Below, in pieces: positions 1-4,966 of a stretch of DNA of 7,456 nucleotides. The stretch spans positions 1 through 7,456 of the forward strand of contig JAITEC010000185.1 of assembly GCA_031282225.1 (NCBI GenBank), given 5' to 3'. The notes under the pieces are model-generated. The model was not told the origin of the DNA. It did no database searches and saw only the letters and a list, made by a program, of their open reading frames with translations. This stretch comes from Oscillospiraceae bacterium (GTDB lineage: Bacteria; Bacillota; Clostridia; Oscillospirales; Oscillospiraceae). Each line of letters opens with the position of its first letter. Within the stretch, counting starts at the first letter, position 1. Both the position numbers and the translations under genes were made by a program.

Positions 1-442
1 TGCCCATAACCGTAAATAGCACAGCTGTCAAAAACAGCACCGCGGACAAAAACATAAAGATATTAATTGCGTAATTCCTCGCCGGGGCGAAACCCGGCTC
101 GTCTACAACGATCTTGTACGCTCTCTTGCCGAGCCATGGAACCGGCATATACCGTATGCGCACAATTGTCCCTTTAGGATGCGTGTTGTAGTCCATGTTC
201 TTCGCGCCCGCAGCCGCTACGACAGTCTGCCCGTCGACTATGAACTCTATTAGCGGATGCCCGTAATTACGCGTTTTGTAGTTGACTACCTCGCCTCTGG
301 CGTTTTTTGCCTCTCGCCTAAACTTTTTCTCGTGCGCCGCCATCGCGAGGGCCGTTATGAAAATGCCCAGCGCCGCCAACGCCGCGACGGCCGCTATGAA
401 AAAACAATCGATATACTCGTTCGCCCGCACGCTCACCACCAT
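1..442 (-). CDS. DUF3592-like two-TM membrane protein (3' end cut by window edge)
   Basis: This frame stays open from an ATG at 442-440 to the left edge, giving 147 visible residues and no stop. It has a hydrophobic helix at about residues 12-35, a short basic stretch (HEKKFRRE), a beta-rich soluble domain at about 45-115 and a second hydrophobic helix at about 125-145. The soluble part has the pattern G-x-V-V-x-Y, then E-F-x-V-D-G-Q, then K-G-x-x-V-x-I-R-Y-M-P. That resembles the DUF3592 family: a helix, an extracytoplasmic beta domain and a helix, with unknown function. A GGGTGGGG stretch lies 8 bases before the ATG. GTG codons directly follow the ATG, so the start could be one or two codons later. 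It overlaps the end of the upstream gene by 10 bp, which suggests translational coupling and a joint role, perhaps as membrane partner or immunity protein. That role is inference. The coding call is firm; the family call is moderate. Confidence 0.78.
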   Translation of the reverse strand, partial: MVVSVRANEYIDCFFIAAVAALAALGIFITALAMAAHEKKFRREAKNARGEVVNYKTRNYGHPLIEFIVDGQTVVAAAGAKNMDYNTHPKGTIVRIRYMPVPWLGKRAYKIVVDEPGFAPARNYAINIFMFLSAVLFLTAVLFTVMG

Positions 443-1527
443 GACCACGACCCCACCCAATCGGAGACCGCCTTTGCGCCCGCGCGCACCGCATCTACAG
501 CCGCGCCGACATCCACATCAAACCCGACGCTGCCGCCTATGCCCGCGTAGGCGCCCACTTCAAAATTGAATTTCCCGTCCGTGTACCCGATGTCCGCGTG
601 TACGCCGGCGCCCACGCCCAAACTGCCCGTCACGTTCGCCTCCACGCCGGCGACCGTGATGCCCGCGCTCGCCTCCGCCTCTGCCGCTACCGCCTCTGCC
701 GATACGCCCGCCTTGAACTGCGGGTTTAGCTGCCCATCTTTGTCAAATAATGCCGACGATATTTCGCCGCGTGCCGCGACAGCGCCGACATTGAGGGACA
801 CCTCGCCCTGCGCGCCAAAATCGTCCCACCGCTCCTGCGTGTCCCCGCCGTACGCGGTGTAGGCTCCCTCCGCCGCAAGGGCAAGAACCGCAACGCTCGC
901 CCCTATCTCCGCCTCCACTGTGGGCGACCAGAACCGGCTGCCGTCCGCTTCATACCGGTACATGCCGGCGCCTATCTCCCAGTGCGCCTCCGCCGCCCCC
1001 AGTTTGGCGCTGACAGCGCCGTATTCCCCGCTCCAGCCCCGTTCCGCGAGCGCCCACTCCGTCTCTTCGCCGTACCCTATGTACACCCCGCCTATTTTTT
1101 CCGCAAAATCGTCCTCTTTGTCGCTGCCATAAAAGTTCTTGAAGTCATCCGGCTCCCACTCGCGCTCGCCCTTTAACGACCAACTCCCGGCAGGCAAATT
1201 GGAACCGGGCGCCGCTACGGCCGGCGCCACGCCCGCAACGGCGGCGGGCCATGCCGACATGCCTACATATGTGCCCCGCTCCGCTTTTACGTATATATCC
1301 AGCGCCTTTTCAAACGCCGCGCCCTCCTGAGCCAGCCTGTCGGCGAGCGGACCGGCCTCCCCGGCGGATGTCAGCAGCTGCCGCTTCAGGGCGGCCATTG
1401 CGCCGTCGCGCGCGTCTATGCCTTTGGCTACCGCCTCAATCCCGCGGCCGTATCCGCCGAGAGCAACCGCCATTTCGCGTAATACAGCCGCCTGCGAGTT
1501 GTCGAATACCGCCCTGTATTTAGCCAC
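433..1527 (-). CDS. Type VII/LXG-like secreted protein, Ala/Gly-rich, unknown activity
   Basis: Residues 1-85 are predicted alpha-helical, like the N-terminal helical region of WXG100/LXG substrates, though there is no clear WXG at the turn (a GGYGRG sits at 24-29). A Pro/Ala linker covers about 90-118. An acidic, aromatic stretch follows at 120-165. A long Ala/Gly-rich amphipathic region (about 165-345) has loose repeats of alternating small and hydrophobic residues and ends in GIGGSVGFDVDVG (329-341). I recall such endings in firmicute LXG-type proteins. The tail is tryptophan-rich (WVGSWSWW). There are no cysteines and no classical signal peptide, which fits export by a signal-less route. 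No catalytic motif is visible, so toxin activity is not shown. The start is GTG, chosen because an AGGGAGG site lies 11 bases upstream and the next Met is residue 19. Its stop lies inside the next gene. The coding call is strong; the secretion assignment is inference. Confidence 0.72.
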   Translation of the reverse strand: MAKYRAVFDNSQAAVLREMAVALGGYGRGIEAVAKGIDARDGAMAALKRQLLTSAGEAGPLADRLAQEGAAFEKALDIYVKAERGTYVGMSAWPAAVAGVAPAVAAPGSNLPAGSWSLKGEREWEPDDFKNFYGSDKEDDFAEKIGGVYIGYGEETEWALAERGWSGEYGAVSAKLGAAEAHWEIGAGMYRYEADGSRFWSPTVEAEIGASVAVLALAAEGAYTAYGGDTQERWDDFGAQGEVSLNVGAVAARGEISSALFDKDGQLNPQFKAGVSAEAVAAEAEASAGITVAGVEANVTGSLGVGAGVHADIGYTDGKFNFEVGAYAGIGGSVGFDVDVGAAVDAVRAGAKAVSDWVGSWSWW

Positions 1528-1538
1528 CGCCCCGCGCC

Positions 1539-1545
1539 CCTCCCT
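1539..1545 (-). promoter_or_regulatory. Ribosome binding site of the LXG-like gene
   Basis: On the minus strand this reads AGGGAGG, within a longer AAGGGAGGGG run, about 9-11 bases before the GTG at 1527. It is the only good Shine-Dalgarno match nearby and supports the non-ATG start. Confidence 0.7.
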
Positions 1546-1563
1546 TTATCTTGTGGTGCGTCC

Positions 1564-1593
1564 ACTTTAACAGCCGGCACGCCAAGACGTCAA
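1564..1593 (-). promoter_or_regulatory. Putative promoter of the LXG-like gene
   Basis: Minus strand: a -35 TTGACG (1593-1588), an 18-base spacer, and a -10 TAAAGT (1569-1564). TTAAAG with a 17-base spacer is the alternative register. The -35 is good but the -10 matches consensus at only four of six bases, so an activator would make sense. The predicted start of transcription, near 1557, leaves a leader of about 30 bases. Two direct repeats lie directly upstream. Confidence 0.5.
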
Positions 1594-1599
1594 GCGATA

Positions 1600-1630
1600 T
1601 GTAACGAACGGCACGATTTTTGTAACGAAC
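1600..1630 (-). repeat. Pair of 10-bp direct repeats, candidate activator site
   Basis: TGTAACGAAC (plus-strand reading) occurs perfectly at 1600-1609 and 1621-1630, 21 bp start to start, or two helical turns. Read in the direction of the downstream gene the unit is GTTCGTTACA. The nearer copy ends 6 bp before the -35 element. Two direct half-sites on one DNA face just upstream of a weak promoter are typical of response-regulator sites. LytTR-family regulators use paired sites of this spacing with a GTT core, but the match to their consensus is only partial. Confidence 0.55.
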
Positions 1631-1654
1631 TGCATGGGCGCGCGGCAGGGAGCG

Positions 1655-2311
1655 TCAGCCCGGGCCCTCACGCCCGCCCGGACACCCGGCCAGGCGCCTG
1701 CCCATTTCGTACGCGGCCTTGCAGTCCTCAGGGAACTGCTCGACGTGGCGCCTCTTCACCATATCCACGTCGAACATCGTGGCGGCGTACTTCGAGTAGT
1801 CCTCAAACTGCTGAGTCTGATACGCCATTACATACTCCGATTCGCCGATTATCCGGTCCGCCATGTCTACCAGCCCGCCGAAAAAATCCTTATAGAAATC
1901 CCCGGGCGCGTTCATCGTGAACACCCAGCCCACTTTTGTCCGCTTGGGGTACGTCGGCGTGCGGTCCTTGTTGTATGTAATCCCCGGGAACAGGTAGCGC
2001 TCCAAAAACGAGCGCGTCTCGCCCGTCACGTCGCTGAAATATATCGGCGAGCCTATGAGCAGCACATCCGCGTCTATGGCTCGCTCCAGCACCGGCGTCA
2101 GTCCGTCCCGCATTGCGCACCGCGCGAACTTGTTCTCGTCGAGCAGCTTGCACGAGTGGCACCCCGTGCACCCCTTGAAGTCCAGGTCGTATAGATATAC
2201 CATCTCCCCCACGGCTCCCGGCGCGCTCATCGCCCCGTCAAAGGCGCTTTTGAGCATCCGCGCCGTATTGCGCCCCTTATTGGCGGCGCCGCAAACAGCC
2301 AACACGTTCAT
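1655..2311 (-). CDS. Flavodoxin-fold NAD(P)H-dependent oxidoreductase, Isf-like cysteine cluster
   Basis: This is a 218-residue cytoplasmic flavoprotein of the NADPH-dependent FMN reductase / iron-sulfur flavoprotein group. It begins with the first beta strand and phosphate-loop region (MNVLAVCGAANKGRNT). The compact motif C48-x2-C51-x2-C54 and a further C65 recall the [4Fe-4S] site of Isf proteins, although the last spacing (10 residues) is longer than the 4-7 usual there. ADVLLIGSPIYFSDVTGETRSFLER (in segments, about 81-105) is the family's FMN-contacting loop and following helix. The C-terminal half carries family-like blocks around FTMNAPG (131-137). The ATG is preceded by GAGGAG with an 8-base gap, so the start is secure. 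It is monocistronic or the first gene before the LXG-like gene, 127 bp away. The redox partner and substrate cannot be read from the sequence. Confidence 0.9.
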   Translation of the reverse strand: MNVLAVCGAANKGRNTARMLKSAFDGAMSAPGAVGEMVYLYDLDFKGCTGCHSCKLLDENKFARCAMRDGLTPVLERAIDADVLLIGSPIYFSDVTGETRSFLERYLFPGITYNKDRTPTYPKRTKVGWVFTMNAPGDFYKDFFGGLVDMADRIIGESEYVMAYQTQQFEDYSKYAATMFDVDMVKRRHVEQFPEDCKAAYEMGRRLAGCPGGREGPG

Positions 2312-2319
2312 TTCACACT

Positions 2320-2325
2320 CTCCTC
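2320..2325 (-). promoter_or_regulatory. Ribosome binding site of the flavoprotein gene
   Basis: GAGGAG on the minus strand, 8 bases before the ATG at 2311-2309. It is a strong, well-spaced site that fixes this start. Confidence 0.8.
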
Positions 2326-2332
2326 AAATCAC

Positions 2333-2378
2333 AAAATATCTCGCCCTGCGGGGTTCCCACGCCGGGCAGCGATATTTT
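2333..2378. repeat. Inverted repeat overlapping the flavoprotein promoter
   Basis: AAAATATC (2333-2340) and GATATTTT (2371-2378) are perfect 8-bp inverted arms. Inside them GCCC (2343-2346) faces GGGC (2364-2367), so an imperfect hairpin is possible. The right arm overlaps the -10 element of the minus-strand promoter and the left arm lies in the predicted leader, only 7 bp before the ribosome binding site. Because the right arm would not be transcribed from that promoter, paired operator half-sites are more likely than an RNA element. Confidence 0.5.
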
Positions 2379-2403
2379 ACAGCGTCGCGCCGCCCGATGT
2401 CAA
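2374..2403 (-). promoter_or_regulatory. Promoter of the flavoprotein gene
   Basis: Minus strand: a perfect -35 TTGACA (2403-2398), an 18-base spacer, and a -10 TAAAAT (2379-2374, five of six consensus bases). Transcription would start near 2367, about 55 bases before the ATG. It diverges from the kinase promoter, and the two -35 elements lie 50 bp apart. Confidence 0.7.
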
Positions 2404-2410
2404 ATGCGAC

Positions 2411-2442
2411 GGTGCCCGTGCCCGTGCGCTGCGGGTGCCCGC
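2411..2442. repeat. GC-rich repeat cluster between two divergent promoters
   Basis: GGTGCCCG occurs at 2411-2418 and 2434-2441, with a further GTGCCC at 2418-2423. The second copy sits in a small palindrome, GCGGG-TG-CCCGC (2431-2442). The cluster lies between the two outward-facing -35 elements, where a shared regulator could bind. This is sequence only; no known operator was recognised. Confidence 0.35.
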
Positions 2443-2453
2443 GCGCCATGCCG

Positions 2454-2482
2454 TTGATATTCGTCGCTTCCTAGTATATAAT
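2454..2482 (+). promoter_or_regulatory. Sigma-A-type promoter of the hybrid kinase gene
   Basis: TTGATA (2454-2459), a 17-base spacer, and a perfect TATAAT (2477-2482). This is the best promoter match in the window. Transcription would start near 2489, inside the 8-bp tandem repeat, leaving a leader of about 70 bases before the kinase start region. Confidence 0.75.
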
Positions 2483-2504
2483 AGCGCAATAGCGCAATAG
2501 CGCA
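2481..2504 (+). repeat. Three tandem copies of an 8-bp unit at the transcription start
   Basis: ATAGCGCA is repeated three times without mismatch. The first copy shares its AT with the -10 element and the array covers the predicted transcription start. A change in copy number would alter the initially transcribed region but not the promoter spacing or the reading frame. It could be an operator array or simple slippage. Confidence 0.6.
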
Positions 2505-2556
2505 AACGGCCGCAAGTACTGCGTATTTTGGGTTTTTCTGGTCATTCCGGGTCATT

Positions 2557-2564
2557 GAGAGGTG
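2557..2564 (+). promoter_or_regulatory. Shine-Dalgarno-like site that makes the kinase start uncertain
   Basis: GAGAGGTG, containing GAGGTG (2559-2564), is the only strong ribosome-site match before the kinase. It overlaps the GTG at 2562, so it cannot serve that codon. The in-frame codon at proper distance is ATT at 2571, 6 bases after the site. The first in-frame ATG is at 2607, without a convincing site of its own. Confidence 0.45.
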
Positions 2565-4331
2565 TTTTGCATTTACAAAAGAATAAAGGGCGCAATATCC
2601 AGGCATATGTTTTCAGAAGACCTGCCGCTGCGGGCACGGCTTTTTAACATAATTGTCGGCATATGCCTCATACTGTGCGCGTTCGCCACGGTCGCCACGT
2701 TTGTGCAGGCAGCGTCGTTTTTCGCGCGGGCGGCAACTGCCGTCACGCTGGCGGTGATGGTGCTGCTGGTGTTTTGGCCGAATATGACGGGATACTATAG
2801 GTTCGGGTCATTCGTCCTGCTGACTTTCGTGTGCGACATTATGTTCCCCGTCATCTTTTTTTCGACAAACGGCCTGGGCAGCGGGATAATGATGTACATG
2901 TTGCTCGGGTCGATCATCACGTTTTTGCTGCTGGACGGCATGGACTGCATTGTAATGATAGCGATATATCTGGCCGTGGTATTGACGTGCATCTACCTCA
3001 GCTATGCCCGCCCCGGGCTGGTAGTGCCTTTCGACAACAGGGTCACGGTGTATACCGACAACGCGTATACAATGGTTTTCAGCAGCGTCGCCGTAGGGCT
3101 TATCATAAAATTCCAAAACAAAGTGTATATCGACGCGCGCAGGCGCGCTGAAGAGGCGTCCGCTGCCAAGGCGGACTTCCTGTCCAATATGTCGCACGAG
3201 ATGCGAACCCCGATGAACGCCATCATAGGCATGACCGCCATAGGCCATGCCGCCGCAGACGTCGAGCGAAAGGATTACGCGTTCTCAAAGATAGAGGCCG
3301 CCTCGTCGCACCTGCTGGGCGTAATAAACGACATCTTGGATATGTCAAAAATAGAGGCGGGCAAGCTGGAACTCTCGTATGAGGAATTCGATTTTGAGAA
3401 CATGCTGCAGAGAGTGGCGGGCGTGATAAATTTCCGCGCGGAAGAAAAAAACCAGAATTTCACGATGCATATCGACAGCGACATCCCGCGCGCGCTCATA
3501 AGCGACGACCAGAGGCTGGCGCAGGTCATAACGAACCTGCTTAGCAACGCCGTCAAATTCACGCCCGAACACGGGAACATAAAACTCAATGCGCGCCTTG
3601 TGGGCACAGGCGCGTCCGGGTGCTCGATATGCGTGGAAGTCGTGGACGACGGCATAGGCATAAGCCCCGAACAGCAGCTGCTACTGTTCGTATCGTTCCA
3701 ACAGGCTGAAAACAGCACCTCGCGCAAATTTGGGGGCACGGGACTCGGTTTGGCAATATCGAAGCGGATCGTCGAGATGATGGGCGGCGAGATATGGGTG
3801 GAGTCGGAACTGGGGCGCGGCTCCACGTTCGCGTTTACCGTGACTTGCCGGTACGGCGGCGCAAACGGGTCTTTGGACACAGTCGCGCCGGACGATGCCG
3901 CGCCCGGCGAAAGCGTGCGCGAGGAATACAGCTTCGATGGCGCTCACATCCTGGTCGCGGAAGATGTCGAAATCAACCGGGAGATCGTGTCCGCCATCCT
4001 GGAACCCTCCAAACTGGAGATAGACTACGCGGAAAACGGCACCGAGGCGGTGAGAATATTCGGCGAATCGCCAAATAGGTACGCCCTCATATTTATGGAC
4101 GTACAGATGCCGGAGATGGACGGATATGAAGCGACGCGCCGCATCCGCGCCATGAGTTACCCGCGCGCAAAAGCTGTCCCCATAATCGCCATGACCGCAA
4201 ACGTCTTCCGCGAGGACATAGAGCGCTGCCTGGCGTGCGGCATGGACGACCACATCGGCAAGCCGCTCGATTTCGACGAAGTGCTCAACAAACTGCGGCA
4301 GTATATGCGCCGCCCTACCGAGCCCTCTTAA
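2562..4331 (+). CDS. Membrane-bound hybrid sensor histidine kinase
   Basis: This 589-residue sensor autophosphorylates on His and passes the phosphate to its own receiver. About six TM helices (near 27-46, 56-72, 82-100, 106-125, 128-148 and 168-184) form a sensor unit with little outside the membrane; no named sensor domain was recognised. A short linker (185-204) leads to HisKA with H212 in the H box (NMSHEMRTPMNAI). HATPase_c shows the N box NLLSN (325-329), the G1 box DDGIGI (362-367), an F box near 375-379 and GGTGLGL (391-397). The receiver (about 460-580) has acidic E467/D468, phosphoacceptor D513 in MDVQMPEMDGYEA, T544 and K567, so it looks active. There is no HPt domain and no regulator gene beside it. 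GTG 2562 is the longest start; ATT 2571 or ATG 2607 are possible. The 3' end overlaps plsY on the other strand. Confidence 0.95.
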   Translation: MFCIYKRIKGAISRHMFSEDLPLRARLFNIIVGICLILCAFATVATFVQAASFFARAATAVTLAVMVLLVFWPNMTGYYRFGSFVLLTFVCDIMFPVIFFSTNGLGSGIMMYMLLGSIITFLLLDGMDCIVMIAIYLAVVLTCIYLSYARPGLVVPFDNRVTVYTDNAYTMVFSSVAVGLIIKFQNKVYIDARRRAEEASAAKADFLSNMSHEMRTPMNAIIGMTAIGHAAADVERKDYAFSKIEAASSHLLGVINDILDMSKIEAGKLELSYEEFDFENMLQRVAGVINFRAEEKNQNFTMHIDSDIPRALISDDQRLAQVITNLLSNAVKFTPEHGNIKLNARLVGTGASGCSICVEVVDDGIGISPEQQLLLFVSFQQAENSTSRKFGGTGLGLAISKRIVEMMGGEIWVESELGRGSTFAFTVTCRYGGANGSLDTVAPDDAAPGESVREEYSFDGAHILVAEDVEINREIVSAILEPSKLEIDYAENGTEAVRIFGESPNRYALIFMDVQMPEMDGYEATRRIRAMSYPRAKAVPIIAMTANVFREDIERCLACGMDDHIGKPLDFDEVLNKLRQYMRRPTEPS

Positions 4332-4947
4332 ACTTGAACTTCGGCTCGATCCCGCGGGCCAGCCGCCTTATATTCTCCCAGTGGCGCGCTATGAGCAGCA
4401 TGGCGGTCAGCAGCGCCACTATAAATTCGCGCGTCCCCCCTACGCCCAGCAGCAACATTGAAGCCGGGTACGTCAATACTCCCAGCATGGATCCGAGCGA
4501 CACGAATTTCGTTGCCAGTACCACCGCCGCGAACACCCCCCACGACATCAGCGCGACGCGCCAGTCGATTATCCACAGTATGGTGCCCGTCGCCATCACG
4601 CCTTTGCCGCCGGCGAATTTGTATATTACAGGGAAACAGTGCCCCAGCGTGACGAACAGGCCCGAAAACTGCCGCCCAAAGAGCACGGCTCCGCCGCCAA
4701 CGAACCTATACAGCAGCCAACCGCCAAACAGCACCGGCACAAGCGTCTTAGCGGCGTCGATCGCAACCACCAGCGCCGACCCGGGCTTGCCAAAGACCCT
4801 GTAGAAATTCGTCAGACCAGGGTTTCCGCTCCCGTACTTCCTTATATCCTTGCGATAGATGCACATAGACGCGATTATGGCGCCGTTTACTCCCCCGAGC
4901 AAGTACGCGGGCAGCGCCATCACAAGTAGCAACAGATAGAGCAACAA
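4315..4947 (-). CDS. plsY: Glycerol-3-phosphate acyltransferase PlsY
   Basis: This polytopic membrane enzyme moves an acyl group from acyl-phosphate to glycerol-3-phosphate, making lysophosphatidate, the first step of phospholipid synthesis. At 210 residues it has normal length and all three family motifs: GSGNPGLTN (39-47), GHCFPVIYKFAGGKG (102-116) with the glycine-rich acyl-phosphate loop, and the HWENIRRLxxGxE block (189-201). A basic tail (KFKFKRAR) follows. The usual YLLGS near the N-terminus is YLLGG here. The start is TTG: the nearby ATG at 4958 is out of frame and leads to a stop, and a GAAAGGGATGG stretch lies about 11 bases before the TTG. Another option is Met10. It begins 19 bp after the der stop, so the two are surely cotranscribed. 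Its last 17 bp overlap the kinase end, with no terminator visible between them. gpsA, which often follows, is absent. Confidence 0.96.
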   Translation of the reverse strand: MLLYLLLLVMALPAYLLGGVNGAIIASMCIYRKDIRKYGSGNPGLTNFYRVFGKPGSALVVAIDAAKTLVPVLFGGWLLYRFVGGGAVLFGRQFSGLFVTLGHCFPVIYKFAGGKGVMATGTILWIIDWRVALMSWGVFAAVVLATKFVSLGSMLGVLTYPASMLLLGVGGTREFIVALLTAMLLIARHWENIRRLARGIEPKFKFKRAR

Positions 4948-4966
4948 TGAAAAACCATCCCTTTCG

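Noticed and set aside
257..569. Two plus-strand frames of about 95 codons near the left edge
   Set aside because: Antisense to the two-TM protein and the end of the LXG-like gene; Arg/Pro/Thr-rich low-complexity products with no ribosome site.
1631..1690. Possible terminator after the flavoprotein gene
   Set aside because: There are GC-rich short inverted segments, but the stem is poor and no T-run follows on the minus strand.
1634..2194. Plus-strand frame of 186 codons
   Set aside because: Antisense to the flavoprotein gene, which has a strong ribosome site, promoter and family motifs. No domain pattern in the reverse product.
2312..2403. FMN riboswitch before the flavoprotein gene
   Set aside because: The leader is only about 55 bases and the conserved FMN-element segments are not present. 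The inverted repeat overlaps the promoter itself.
2530..2556. Direct repeat GGTCATT (2540-2546 and 2550-2556) in the kinase leader
   Set aside because: Only two 7-bp copies; may be chance, and nothing links it to a known element.
3275..3880. Minus-strand frame of 201 codons
   Set aside because: Antisense to the catalytic core of the kinase, whose conserved boxes prove the plus-strand frame.
4235..4804. Plus-strand frame of 189 codons
   Set aside because: Starts inside the kinase in another frame and runs antisense to plsY. No recognisable domain.
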